Source: Paraphoma chrysanthemicola (lineage: Eukaryota; Ascomycota; Dothideomycetes; Pleosporales; Phaeosphaeriaceae). Taken from it: a stretch of 64,000 nucleotides of DNA. The notes beneath the pieces were generated by a model, which saw nothing but the letters and a program-made list of their open reading frames with translations, ran no database searches and was not told the origin of the DNA. Positions 22,109 to 33,156 of this stretch are shown here, in pieces; within the stretch, counting starts at the first letter, position 1, and every line of letters starts with the position of its first letter. The DNA lies in assembly GCA_020744225.1 (NCBI GenBank), contig JAGMWG010000002.1, positions 62,001 to 126,000 of the forward strand, written 5' to 3'. A program made the translations under genes and the position numbers.

Positions 22109-23994
22109 ATGCGGTCCATTGCTTCGACCGAAGAGGAGGAGAAGCTGCTTGGTAAGTTTGCCTATTGTTACTGCAACTTGACATGTCCGGTGGGACACTT
22201 CAAGGCCCCTCGCGTGCGTGAAGAGCTTTGCCGCAACAACCTGTAGGACACTGAAGACCTCTTGGTTACTCCATGCGCAGTGACTAGAGCTCTACTCGCA
22301 CGTGGAAGTATTCGCGCTGCACACATTAGGGTATGGAGTGTAGCGAATGGAGATGTCCCACCGGACTTGTCAACGTGCAGTACAACTAGCGGCCATCAGC
22401 TAATTGTATAGGTACTTCTTTACACGAAAAGAGTGTCCTTGAAGAGCAGACTGGGGATGACGAACAAGCAACATGGCAGAACCTCCCGCAAAAAAAGCAG
22501 CTCTTCCTCATCGCGCTCTGCCGATTATCCACGCCTCTCTCAAACGCCTGCCTCCTGCCCTATCTGTTCTTCCTAGTCAAGTCAATCATCTCCCAACCAG
22601 AGCATCCCACTGCGCCACAGCAAATATCACGCCTCACTGGTTTGCTCGTGGCCGCATTCCCGATCGGACAGATGCTCACCAGCATGCTGTGGGGCCGCCT
22701 CTCTGATATGTACGGACGCAAGCCTGCGATCCTCCTTGGGCTGGCCATCAGTGTTGTTGCAAACCTCGGCTTCGGATTTTCGCGCACCATTGGCATGCTC
22801 GTGTGCTGGAGAGTCGTCGCGGGCATGGCGAATGGTATTGTTGGTGTCCTGCGGACAATGACAGCTGAAATTGTGCAAGACCGGAAACACCGACCTAGAG
22901 CATTTCTCGCGCCGCCCGTGGTCTTCAATTCTGGCCGTGTCATTGCCTTGGCAGTGGGCGGGTGTCTCGCCGACCCTGTGAAGAACCTTCCACGCCTGTT
23001 CGGTCCCAGTGGTCTGTTCAACATATACAATCATCCCGAAGGCGTCGAGTGGACTATAGACTATCCGTATGCGTTGCCGGCTCTCTTCAATGGCGTGGTC
23101 CTCTCGACTTGTCTTGTTGTAGCCGCTGTATGGCTACGGGAGAGCCATCCAACCACTTCTGGCTTTTGGCATGCTTCCATCATCGAGCGCCTCGATTGCC
23201 TCTTCACTCGCTTTCGTTCGCGGAGGTATGAGCTGGTCCAATCTGGAGACTTCCGTCCAGCGAATCATGCAGCATCTGTGGCACCCCAGACTCCAATCTC
23301 AACTACAGCAACGCCAAGACTACCTTTTCGCGACATCTGGTCTCGAGACCTTTGCAAAAAATTATGTGCTTTTGCTCTTCTGCCACTCCACAACACCACA
23401 TTTCTACACATCTTCCCGCTGTTATTAAGCATGCCTGCTATTCTCGAACAGCACCCAACCCTCTTCTCCTTCCAAGGTGGCCTAGGCCTATCGTCGCCCA
23501 CCGTCGGCCTCATCCTCGCAAGCTTTGGTATTGCTGGCATCATGCTCCAACTCTTAGTCTATCCACGCATCCACGCATCCATCGGAACCCTCGGCGTTTT
23601 CCGCCTCGCAAACACAATCTTCCCAATTGCGTACATGGTCGCCCCGTACCTTTCGCTGCTCGCCGGACACGACCTCCTCAAGTGGATTACTCTGGGCGCG
23701 ATTCTCTTAATGCAAGTCATGGCGCGCACGATGGCTATTCCAAGCAGTGTACTTCTGCTCACCGACGCGGCACCAAGTCGCAACGTTCTTGGTACGGTAC
23801 ATGGAACGGGAAACACTGTAGCTGCTTTTGCTAGCGCGTGTGGTCCTGCTATTGGAGGCGTGCTACTTGCCAAGGGGATTGAGGTGGGGGCAGTTGGCTT
23901 GGTGTGGTGGAGCTGGTTGGTTTTAGTGTCTGTGTTTGCGCTGGCGTGGAGTTGGATATTGTCTAGTGCTTCAAAGATGAATGAGAAGAGATAG
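22109..23994 (+). CDS. MFS transporter (ZRT1/YCR023C-like)
   Basis: Two exons: a tiny first one (22109-22151, coding MRSIASTEEEEKLLG across the splice) and 22412-23994, separated by an unusually long 260-nt intron. The frame then runs TSLHEKSVLEEQTGDDEQATWQNLPQKKQLFLIALCRL, the typical entry to a major facilitator. The protein has 541 residues. GRLSDMYGRKPAILLG between helices 2 and 3 is the MFS A-motif; further helices follow with a cytosolic loop around residues 250-290 and helices to the end. The order fits the fungal DHA1-like group that includes yeast YCR023C, whose substrates are poorly known. The long intron holds a MITE-like element. A start within the second exon would remove helix 1 and is unlikely. 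Confidence 0.87.
22169..22382. mobile_element. MITE-like element with 29-bp terminal inverted repeats in an intron
   Basis: The arms 22169-22197 and 22354-22382 are inverted repeats that match at 26 of 29 positions by hand alignment; the inner 13 bases (GTCCGGTGGGACA and its complement) are perfect. Each outer end is TA, as expected for a TA target duplication of Tc1/mariner elements, followed by CTGCA/TGCAG. The 156-bp core has no coding capacity. The whole element sits inside the first intron of the MFS gene and accounts for most of its length. A pair of regulatory palindromes is the alternative. Confidence 0.55.
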
Positions 23995-25221
23995 GTCAAT
24001 TGGACATCTAGCCAGTTTGGTAAACCAAGGCCGCATCCTATACACGTTGTCACAGATTGTGGTCACATTCTTCATATACGACAATCAGAAAGGCTGCATA
24101 AACGCCGAGGCAGATTCCAAACCCTCATACCTTCTATTGTCGCATCATTTAGGATCAAGAGAAGAGCTTAGTTGTACTACAACGAGAAGGCTTGTAGCAC
24201 GATGCTGAGATGATACATCATGCATGTCCCCATCTCGACGTTGCAATTCCCCGCACATGGTCTTCAAAGGGTCACTAGATCTGGCTCTAGCTTGCGCAAG
24301 CGTGCTCTTCGGTTGAGCCACTTCGCCCGGCAACATGTACCTTTGGCGCCATATCCCCGTCTCGCGGCCCCAACGTCGATGTGTCTCAGCAGAACGCACA
24401 TTCATCTGAAAATCAATCTAAACAATGCAAATCTCGGCGCTGAAGGGCGGGCTGTATCAGCACAAGGGATGAGATACTCTTCGCGTTCGTGCATTCCGAG
24501 GCTGACGTATGCGTTCTGCCAAACACCGAAATTGCGTAACTCTAAAGACTTGACATCAATGGCGCTTACGACGTGTCTTCAACTGCAAAGTACCATAGAC
24601 CATCGTACGCCTAATTCAATAGCCCTTTCCGGAAGTTCGGATGCTCACTACTGGCGGAGGCAGTTCCGAAGCCTCTTTGAACAGCCACTGATGCCGAAAA
24701 CGCCTGCCTTCGACCAGTCGGCTAGTTTCCAGACATGCCCAGTTTCGTGGGAATGACATTAGAGCAAAATTTAAATTCCAGCGATCTACGCTAAGACTTC
24801 TTAAGCTCCGGAAGGGTCTTCGATCAAAGCTTATTCAATCTTGGCTTCGTTGAACGTTCGGTGGGTATGGAAAGAGGATGCAAACATCCGACTTTGGATT
24901 CTGGCTACCAAGCGTCAGCGGCTGCTTGTAGGGTGTATGTCCATTGCTAAAGGACCATCTTCTGGAGCCTCCACCAGCGTCACCTCACGCTGTCGATCCC
25001 CACGGGCGATGTTGACCAGACCTCAACCATACTGCGGCAGCAAGCACGATTGCGTAGCATGCGAGACAGCCTTCAATAGAGGCGAGATGTGGAAAGATAA
25101 ATAGAGTCGTCAATGGCATCAATCATGACTCCAGAACAACAAGCTCACAGAACTCGAGTCAAATCCTCACAGCAATATTTGGACCTTTCGTCTTCAAACT
25201 ACCCTCCAAACTCAATTAGCA
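23995..25221. other. intergenic region
   Basis: About 1.2 kb without a supported gene. The A/C-rich sequence from about 25100 to 25221 looks like the leader of the small secreted-protein gene. Confidence 0.45.
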
Positions 25222-25653
25222 ATGCCTTCTCCATCAAAACTCATCGTTTCCTTCATCCTCCTCACAACAGCCATCGCCCTCCCAACACCACAGCTTGCCG
25301 GAGAGGGCCAAGCCTTTGACAGCATCTTCACCGACACCGACAACGGCGTCGGATACGGCATCGAGAACGCAGAAGACAACATCGCCGGAACTATCGCGTC
25401 CTTGAAAGGCAGTAGCGCAACAAATTCTGCCTCCCCACCGCCCCCGACGCGTCGTCAACTCGACAAGATCTCGAATGGCTTCCAGGCCATTGGGAATGCG
25501 GCTGGTGTGGGTGATTCCACAGGGCCACTCACGAATGCGTTGGATAATGTTGATGGTGATTTGACCAGTGGGGCTGCGAATGCTGGTGCTGCGCTTGGGC
25601 AGACTGAGGAGCAGACTTTGGAGGATGCTGGGAAGGCAGTGCCGAAGATGTGA
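25222..25653 (+). CDS. Small secreted protein, function unknown
   Basis: A single exon for 143 residues. Residues 1-20 (MPSPSKLIVSFILLTTAIALP) form a signal peptide. The mature part is acidic and rich in Gly, Ala, Asn and Asp, has no cysteine, and shows two loosely similar helical stretches ending in NAEDNIAGT and LDNVDGDLTSG. A dibasic RR in the middle (PPTRRQLDKI, about residue 78) could be a Kex2-type processing site. The protein is not made of repeated units and does not look like a ustiloxin-type precursor. It could be a wall-associated or host-facing protein, but nothing in it proves that. I know no named family for it. Confidence 0.7.
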   Translation: MPSPSKLIVSFILLTTAIALPTPQLAGEGQAFDSIFTDTDNGVGYGIENAEDNIAGTIASLKGSSATNSASPPPPTRRQLDKISNGFQAIGNAAGVGDSTGPLTNALDNVDGDLTSGAANAGAALGQTEEQTLEDAGKAVPKM

Positions 25654-26415
25654 TTTGTTGCGCGTGGTGGGCCTTTTTGCGTACTGCTGGTCCTTTATGT
25701 AGCGTTTCCTTCTTATCTGTTTTTTTACAATGTGAGCGAAGTTATTGGGTGGTCGTATGTTACTAATAATCAATTAACGTTTATCTTACATCCAGCGTCT
25801 TAAGGAGCAGAAAGTTCTTAGGTGTGTTTCGAACCTCTTGTACAGCTCGACTTGAATCAGCATGAAACTTCCATTTTATTCTGCTTCGTGGAAGTTACTC
25901 TACAGGCAACTTCTAATCTTTGTTGGTTCTATCGATCGGCTTCTCGGTCCTCTTTCCATCATTCGACCAACTCCGGTCCAGTCGCAATTCATGGACACCA
26001 GTGAGTGAGACATCCTCCATTGCTGGTCTTAGTGAGCATACACAGCCACATCATCCGCACAACTCAATTGCATGCACCAATTGTATGCTTTGATTCTGAG
26101 CCCAAATGCACACTACAACCTGCACATTTAGCCGGCCGCACTTCGCCACACTTGCCAGCCACTACCGCCGTCAACCCCGAGTACTGTTGTATCGCGAGCG
26201 ACAAACCGATTTGGCGACTAGGCTGTGTCCCGGTGAGTAGTCTCAGAATACCATGATAGATTTGCATGCATGATCGAAGAGGGCAACGCAGTAGGCAGGT
26301 GGACAGTGCACAGCCTCGCTTCACTTGGCAAGATTGTTGGTGGCGGCAAGACTATATATATTGCATCAGAATCGATCAAATCGTCTCAAAGCCTGCTGAA
26401 CTATTGTGTCCGATA
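25654..26415. other. intergenic region
   Basis: About 760 bp with nothing supported apart from the expected 3' end of the secreted-protein gene and the promoter of the WW-domain gene. Confidence 0.45.
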
Positions 26416-27029
26416 ATGGGGTTCACAAACAACAAATATGTCGCAAAGCTAGTCAACGGCGGCGCTCCCCCTCCATTTCCCAAGGTTCCGTCACAGGATC
26501 CAGCAGCTTCCACAGCGCAACAGGCTCCAGTACCGGAAGAGCCCTCCCATCCACCACTTCCACCGGGCTGGGTTCATCAATGGGATCCAAGCACCCAACG
26601 CTGGTTTTTCTTCGAGCCTGCCACTGGACGGACGCAGTGGGTGCCTCCCTCAGATACTGCACGCAGTCAGTATGCTACCAATTTAAGCCGCGTTCCTATA
26701 CTAAAGTCTCCTTAGTATCAACAGCAACAGATTCAGGAGCGCAGGATACAGCTCATGATGGCTTTCCGCAGCAGCTTCCTGCTCGTGACAATCGAGTCTA
26801 CAATGCGCACAAGTACCTGAACTTGCCAACGGCTTCGGAGAGAGCAGAGATGATGAGAAAGGCTGAAGCTGAACGGGAGAAGAAAGGGTCTAGGGAGGAC
26901 AAGAAGTGAGTAGTCAAGGTCATGATTTGTCGTCTGTCAACTAACGATATGACAAGTCCTAGTTTTGGTAGGAAACTGTTGAGGTACCCCGGGCAGGCGG
27001 TCGAGTTTGCAATGCGCGGAGGAGGGTAA
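26416..27029 (+). CDS. Small WW-domain protein
   Basis: Three predicted exons (26416-26665, 26716-26905, 26963-27029) give 168 residues. The N-terminal part is Pro/Ala-rich, followed by one WW domain, PLPPGWVHQWDPSTQRWFFF and onward to TGRTQWVPPSD (about residues 48-81), with the two signature tryptophans (GW and QW) 30 or so residues apart and an extra aromatic run in the middle strand. WW domains bind proline-rich or phospho-Ser-Pro ligands. After the splice the chain is charged and ends with a lysine-rich helix (AEMMRKAEAEREKKG) and a basic tail, RKLLRYPGQAVEFAMRGGG. Frames agree at both introns, but the first acceptor could also open a Gln-rich frame, so the C-terminal half is less certain than the WW part. 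Confidence 0.72.
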
Positions 27030-27239
27030 GGTTCTACTGTTTAAATCGAGTCTTACGTGCTGCTTTACGGTGATTGCTACAATGATCTTCGAGACAGACT
27101 GTGCTGTAAGTTCGGTCACCTGACAGTTGTCACACTGCCGGAGTTGTTTGCCTCCATCACTCTTTACTTACGTAGCTTGGATGAATGCAGCTTTCACTTT
27201 CAGCTAGGTATCAATAAATTCTGCCCACCCTCTATGTAA

Positions 27240-28088
27240 TGGTCATCTTCTGACCCTGTTCCTTCGCTTTCAACTCCCCGAACGACAATCATCAACAACC
27301 CCTCAACCAGAGCCACAATCCTTTATTTTCTGAAGACCACTACAAAGCTCACACTGGCTCTCTTCCTACCACTATTTTTCCGTGCGTGCAATCACTCCCA
27401 ATTGGGCATCGCCATTGCAATCGCAGCTACGATATCCTACCTTGTCCTGCCATCCCTTGGTCACAAGTACACTCCCAGCCACGAAATACGTTCAAAGTCG
27501 CTCATTATACCTATTTGGATATTCTTCGCCAGCTGCATCGCCGACTTCGTACTGTATGGTCCTTGGTCACGGCTTATCCTGACGTACTTTATGAGCTGGG
27601 ATCCCCTATCTCTGCTCTTCACACACAACTTCAAACGAAACCAGGTATTATTTGACCTTACTTGTATCAAAGAACATGCTGACCCCAGACAGGCACGAGT
27701 GAGGAAGATCCACATCACACGTCCTTTGGCGCCCGAGATGTTGGTCCCAATGTGCATGTCAGGCTACATCATGTTTCATATTGCTCGGGCTAGCTTGCTT
27801 CAAGGACATGACTCCATTAGCATTCGTATACTCAACTCCGGCTTGGCGATATGTGCGCTTGCGGATCCTACACAGCATCTCGCCGTCTTTATAACCAGCT
27901 TGTTTGGGGATGGAGAGGAAGATTTGGACGAGCAATCACTGGTGGATGAGAAGCCGGGTAGTGAGCCGAATAAGGAATGGTATACGATGCAAGAACCAAT
28001 GACGGATGTGGAGGATCTGTCAGAGCTGACTGATCTAGAGAATGTGAGTAGCACTCAGGGTCGACCAAGTACGCGCCGTCGCGCATAA
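27240..28088 (+). CDS. Membrane protein of unknown function, 5' end unresolved
   Basis: The frame is open from 27240 to the stop at 28086-28088 but has no ATG before the conserved-looking part. It reads KLTLALFLPLFFRA, then GIAIAIAATISYLVLPSL, then LIIPIWIFFASCIADFVLYGPWSRLIL, giving at least three membrane helices, followed by DPLSLLFTHNF and FDLTCIKEHADPRQARVRKI, and a further helix near MLVPMCMSGYIMF. The C-terminal 60 residues are acidic and polar. A plausible first exon is the ATG at about 27081 with a GTAAGT donor, spliced to an acceptor at 27335, which keeps the frame; I could not prove this. I do not recognise the family. The coding status rests on the long hydrophobic pattern, typical of a real membrane protein. 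Confidence 0.55.
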   Translation, partial: WSSSDPVPSLSTPRTTIINNPSTRATILYFLKTTTKLTLALFLPLFFRACNHSQLGIAIAIAATISYLVLPSLGHKYTPSHEIRSKSLIIPIWIFFASCIADFVLYGPWSRLILTYFMSWDPLSLLFTHNFKRNQVLFDLTCIKEHADPRQARVRKIHITRPLAPEMLVPMCMSGYIMFHIARASLLQGHDSISIRILNSGLAICALADPTQHLAVFITSLFGDGEEDLDEQSLVDEKPGSEPNKEWYTMQEPMTDVEDLSELTDLENVSSTQGRPSTRRRA

Positions 28089-28561
28089 GCATGGAAGAGG
28101 CAGATTTGCATCATTTATTATGGCATGTATAAATCATCTTCCGCGATGAACATTCATCTCAAAGTGTAAGTGCCTGTGCACTGTGTCGTGCCTTTGAGAA
28201 GGCAATGGACGAAACCAGACTTTGTTTGCGATAATATACTGAGATTGCTGGAGCCAGTGCAAGCAACGTTGCAAGTGAGTTCAGCGGGCAGCCTGTTTAT
28301 TAAAATCTCTTCAAATGTGAATTGTGGTTGCGGCGAGAACTGATATCGTTGAAAGTAGTAATGTGTCAGCCGCACTCGCCATTGTCTCGGCATTAGAATA
28401 GCTGAGAAAAGCGCTCCAAATGCAAGCTATGGCGAAGAAGGCGGTTAGCATTGAGTAACGTCCAGATCTGGTAACGAAAGAAGAAATGTTAGCCTGTCAG
28501 GTAAGCTATGTACAGGGCTTCAGCATTGATGCACGTTCTGATCAAAGTTATATCTCAAGCG
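28089..28561. other. convergent 3' spacer
   Basis: A 473-bp spacer between two convergent genes. Nothing beyond 3' untranslated sequence is expected or seen. Confidence 0.5.
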
Positions 28562-29317
28562 TCATATTCTCGCTCTTATCTGCGTTCCCCGACTACTCAA
28601 ACTCTCGTACATAGCCATTGGAAAGGTCTCGTCTTCTTGCACCCAAAAGCCATCTCCGGCTAGAGCCCTTCGCCGAAGTTTCGACAAGCCCAGTTTCATC
28701 ACATCATTGACTTGCTTGTGCTCTGCACTATGCTTTGGCCACTTCTTTGCGAGAGACATGAAATCGTCTCCAACAATGATTGGGATCGACCGACTTGCGC
28801 TTAGTCGCGTCAACTGCTCGTAGATCTCGATGGTCAAAAATGGTGAGTACACCAGGGTGAAGGACGAGACGAATTCTTCTGCTTCTCCGAGCTGTGTGCC
28901 GGAGGGTGTCCGTAGTATTGTGAATCCGAGACTGATCAAGAACGCCTCGTCACCGCGGGTGAAGGCCGGGTCTTGAGCATAGAGCTCGATTGCTGTGCCA
29001 GATAATCGGGTGCAGTGTTCGTGAATAGAAAGTAGAATCACAAGTTGCTTTATGCGTCTTGACTGATCTCGACTGCCCAAGAGGCTGCCCAGACCGAGCG
29101 ACAGTATGCGTGTGATAGGAAAGTCCGAGTGCTTCGATAGTGCCTGGAAATTTCTTTGGACTTCCTTTGAGAACTGCGATTGTTCGTAGGCTGCCCTCTG
29201 TACTTCCAATGCGGTTACAAGCTGTCGCAGTTCGCGTGGTGATGATTTGCCCTTGGTCCTCCCGTTCGCCAGGGGATGTTTGAACGGTGCTTCACTCCCC
29301 AAGACAGCCTGCGACAT
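28562..29317 (-). CDS. SRR1-like domain protein
   Basis: A single exon for 251 residues. The core motif is ITRILSLGLGSLLGSRDQSRR at about residues 68-88, followed by QLVILLSIHEH, then ELYAQDPAFTRGDEAFLISLGFTI. This order of a glycine-rich loop, a helix and the QDPAFT..D..FL..LGF block is characteristic of the SRR1-like fold, first found in Arabidopsis SENSITIVITY TO RED LIGHT REDUCED 1 and common in fungi. The loop resembles a nucleotide or SAM-binding loop, but the biochemical activity is not established. The C-terminus has ETFPMAMYESLSSRG. No signal peptide or membrane helix is present. The start is the only sensible ATG in frame and the open frame needs no intron. Confidence 0.85.
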   Translation of the reverse strand: MSQAVLGSEAPFKHPLANGRTKGKSSPRELRQLVTALEVQRAAYEQSQFSKEVQRNFQALSKHSDFPITRILSLGLGSLLGSRDQSRRIKQLVILLSIHEHCTRLSGTAIELYAQDPAFTRGDEAFLISLGFTILRTPSGTQLGEAEEFVSSFTLVYSPFLTIEIYEQLTRLSASRSIPIIVGDDFMSLAKKWPKHSAEHKQVNDVMKLGLSKLRRRALAGDGFWVQEDETFPMAMYESLSSRGTQIRARI

Positions 29318-30008
29318 TTTCGACGGGAGGGTTCAAGAAAGTAGAAGACTCAAAGTAGGTAAAGCGATGGTGAGCAGAGATATTTCTTGTTTCGTGCTAT
29401 GGCGAATACGATTGTGGTTCGCTTTGACGCTCGAGTGTTGGGACCGTGTGCATACCATTGTGTTGCTTGCGCCATCTCGTTATCCTTATACTATGTTGAG
29501 TTCGCATCTTACTCTGCAGAGCACAAGCTGTGTTTGCACATTGGTGTGTCTCGGCATTCATCTCTAAGCATTTGCGCGTCCAGATGTGTAATCTGACTGC
29601 TGAGAAATCACACGTCATTGTGCAGTTTCGCAAGCTCCGAGCGCGAGGAAGTGCTTTGTTTAGGTACGACGATTTACGACAATGGTGCAAATTACTATGA
29701 CAAGAACACGAGAAGGATGCTAGAAAGCAGGGCCTCTGATATGTGAGTCAGACTAATTTGAACTATGCCACATCCATAAGGGCGGGATGCCAAGAGTGGC
29801 AGCCACCTCACCGGTCGAAATATCTCGGAAGGTATTCATCTTCGGAGAGATTTTCAATGGGAGGCGCAAAAGATCGCGGGTGCGAACACCGAAAAAGATC
29901 AAGGCTATGTGCAAGGGAAGACTTGGACCGCAACAGTAGGGCGACATCTACCACGTCGTGAGGCAGTGCCTAAGCGACGAAAGATGACTAGCAAATCCTT
30001 ACATACCT
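29318..30008. other. intergenic region
   Basis: About 690 bp between two minus-strand genes; promoter of the SRR1-like gene and 3' end of the amidohydrolase gene. No gene supported. Confidence 0.45.
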
Positions 30009-31322
30009 CTACTGATCCGGCTTACCGGCATGAGCACTACACAAATGCCCTTCCCGCCAGACTCCTCGAATGTTAAGCGTTGCGCCAATGTCCTCGAGCG
30101 GATTCCCCTCCACGAGTAAGATGTCAGCATTCAACCCCGCAGCCAACCTTCCACGATCTTCAAATTTGAAGCATTTCGCGACCAGACTGGTTGCCGAGCG
30201 AAGAGCCTCCGTGGGTGTCATGCCGACTTTGTGCACAAAGAGATGGAGTTCGTGGTGCATAGAAAGTCCAAATGCTGTGCCTTTCGCCGGCCCCGCCGCG
30301 TCACTGCCGCTGTTGCACATTAGCACGCAGCCCATGCCATATGACATCGGGAGATCCTCTTACCAGAGCACATCGATACCAGCATTCTTCAAAACCCTGA
30401 CGCTCTCATATGCGTATTCAACCTTCCCGTGCTCGACGGCAAAGGCCATACAAGCACACATGTTTCCCTTCTTCTTTTCATCAATCAAGCCTTCCACTCT
30501 GGGGTCATGTGCAAATTGATGTTGCAAGTCTTTGCCTTCGGTCGTCAAGCTTCCCATACAAGCCAATGTCGGATTGACCCAAGCGCCAGTCTTTCGGTAC
30601 GCATCGATGAGCTCTTGGGTTGGTGGCTGGTCACAAAAGGTATGGGTAAGTCCGTCAACTCCAGCCTCGAGGACGTCCATTGTGTCTTGAAGGGACGTGG
30701 CGTGTGCAACCACCAGGTACCCGCGCGCTTTTGCTTCTTCCGTAATTATGCGTTGCAGTTCCACAGTAGGATAGTCTAATTTTGATCCCATGACCTTTCC
30801 GCTTTCGTGCATCAGCTTGATGTAGTCGGGTTGCATCTCCCGCTTCGACCACTCGAGATATTCAATGACATTGCTACGATTCGATAGCTTTGGCCACTTG
30901 GCAATCTCAGCTCTGACTGCTTCAGAGTCGTCGTATGCCAGGATGACTGGAATTGGCCAGCCATTGTCTATGGTCGCAGCCTGCCCGGCCGTCTTGTACG
31001 CTGCCGTGTCGGGCTCCATCGTTTGCTTCTTCAGCTTCAGGACATTATCGAGCTCGTTGGACATTTCGCAGACGGTAGTCACGCCGAATCGCAAGGCTTG
31101 CGGTAAGGCCTGCGGATCAGCCATGTCGGCATGTATGTGGCAGTCGATCAAGCCCGGCAGCACAGTGTGTCCTGGTTTGGAGTATGTCTTGGCCGCGGTT
31201 GGCGGCACTTCTGTGACTGGACCAACGGATCTGATCTTGCCTTCCTCAACGTGAACAAAGCCATTTTCGATGGATGATTCGCCATCAAAGACGCGTACAT
31301 CGCGAATAAGAAATGAGGCCAT
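30009..31322 (-). CDS. Metal-dependent amidohydrolase
   Basis: Two exons (31322-30364 and 30309-30009) with a 54-nt intron give 419 residues. The metal-binding HxH is in VLPGLIDCHIHADM at residues 62-64. Further ligands follow in the order expected for the amidohydrolase superfamily: a Lys in DYIKLMHES, His in VVAHATS and THTF, and Asp in LCGSDAAG across the splice. The C-terminal DRGRLAAGLNADILLVEGNPLEDI is the usual closing beta-sandwich signature of imidazolonepropionase-like and prolidase-type amidohydrolases. No signal peptide is present, so it is likely cytosolic. Substrate cannot be inferred; relatives hydrolyse imidazolones, dipeptides, mycotoxin amides or esters. It is the first of a run of catabolic-looking genes extending to 41.3 kb. 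Confidence 0.9.
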
Positions 31323-32430
31323 CGTGCAGCGACCTTTCTGGTTCCAATCTTATCAAATCTGGATAGAGACGTGCTCGTCTGATCCTTTCACTGGCCGTAA
31401 GTTGTAAATACCGCTTGGGGACGATTCGTAGCTCGGAATCTATCGATGAAAACACCTATGAAACAGAGAATAAAACGGGATGTTTTGAGCAAAAGGTCAT
31501 GGGCGAGACGGATTCTTCTACCCGTTTCTGGTTAGCCGCGTGGCTTACAGATGAATGCACAAGCGTCGGGCGATCGCTGACCTCGCCTTGAAACTGACCT
31601 TGCAATCCTGTGTTCAACTCGATTTGGATGGGCGGCTAATCTCGAACCTGCAGCAGGGGCAGATCTTATATTACAATGCGGATCTTGATGACGAAAAGAG
31701 CCTCACTCAGGTTATGTTCCGATAGCTGTCATCGCTCCTCATTTCAGCCTCTAAATTAGTTCGCACGTATGGCGGAGAGCCGAAAGCACAACCTGTGCGA
31801 GCTTGAACGCCACGTCCAATGCCGTCCAAGGCCATTGGTGTTACAATCTTCTCGCAAAGTGCCTCCGGAACGGTTTCGGGAATAATGATGTCCCAGCAAC
31901 ATAGGTGGGTGAAGCAGCGCACGGCAAGGCATTGCGAAGCGGAGTGGCCACGGCAATCATTGGCTAACTTACATCGGGTCTTTCCCCACCTGCCTGCTTC
32001 CGACGCTCGGCACCACCTTCGCTTCGTGTCGTTGCCGAATACCAATGCACCTACCACGAAGTGCTACAAGATTGTAAGATCGCGAGCGGTATGTTGGTTG
32101 TTCTCTCCACTCAGCGGACAATGGACGGCTTCCGACGGTACGGCACCTCAGCCACGCGAATTCAGTCTAAACGTATGAACCCACTGCGAGCATGTGTGTG
32201 CGTATATGCTGGTGGAATAGGTCGTGCGTGGCTCCTCCTGATTAGAAACAACGCTTCACATACTAGTATCGAAAGGCACTGACAGGAAATGTATGGGCTT
32301 GTCTTCCTTCAATTTTTATTGCTATGGAAGAATAATATGAACAGAAGAAGATTTTGTTGCGCGGACTTCATGTCTCCCAGAGCATTCCCCATTCGATCTG
32401 GAGCAATCCAAGCCATGACTCCTCATTCTA
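31323..32430. other. intergenic region
   Basis: About 1.1 kb with no supported gene; short frames on both strands have no domain or splice support. Confidence 0.45.
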
Positions 32431-33156
32431 TCAACCGAAGGTGAACTGTGGAATATTGATGGTCGTGACTTTCCATGTTTTCCCTCCATCACTCGTCGAC
32501 ATGTCTCCCGTGACCCCATTGCCTTTTCCCAGAGTTCGGGAGTAATTTGGGTCGGCAGTATTGAGGGTTATAACTGTATCGATCCAAGAATGCGCGGGTA
32601 TAGTTCCACAGTCTTCGGCGGCACACTCCACAGCACTGCCAAATCCCTCGGCGTGGCCATCGCTGGTCGAAAGTGTTGACACTTGTTTACCGTTGAGGAG
32701 AACAGATTGCGTATAGTTTCCACTCGCATCATTGTACGTGTCTGTTTAAATATGTTAGCGAACGCGCAATAAACTAGAGACTGTCGTAACAAACTCACAA
32801 TGCATGGTGATCTTGTCTCCTGCTACGGCGTTTGCGCCTTTAGCCTGGATTGGCATCTGCGACGTAGGCGACGTGCTTATCAGAGTATACGCATACACAC
32901 TCCAATCTTTTTGGTTGTAATTTTCGGCAATCGATTGAATCAGGTCACCCTTCGAGGTTCCCATACCGACCCACAGCGAGGCGTCCCCTCTGTTGTTTGT
33001 AGGAACCTTCGGAAGGACTAGAGTTGAAGTTGCTTCACGAATCCAAGAGCCCGATCCAACAGGACCTGTGCTGAAGGCCGGGCCAAAAGCTGCATTGGCG
33101 TAACCGGCAAGAGAGATGGTGGCAATGCCAGCGTACATCTGGTGAAGAGTCGGCAT
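32431..33156 (-). CDS. Secreted concanavalin-like protein related to G1 peptidases
   Basis: Two exons (33156-32799 and 32741-32431) with a 57-nt intron give 222 residues. MPTLHQMYAGIATISLAGYA is a signal peptide; an ATG 66 nt upstream in the same frame would spoil it, so the internal start is preferred. The mature chain follows the beta-sandwich pattern of eqolisin-type (G1) peptidases: SLWVGMGTSKGDLIQS, a tyrosine and tryptophan strand (DWSVYAYTL), AGDKITMHYTY across the splice, NYTQSVLLNG, then AVECAAEDCGTIP. In true eqolisins a Gln and a Glu are catalytic. I cannot assign both with confidence here, so it may be a non-peptidase lectin-like member. Several N-glycosylation sequons fit secretion. 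Confidence is good for a secreted protein and moderate for the family. Confidence 0.72.

Noticed and set aside
25222..25653. The small secreted protein as a RiPP precursor for the UstYa-like enzyme
   Set aside because: It lacks repeated core peptides and has only one dibasic site, and it is about 6 kb away with unrelated genes between.
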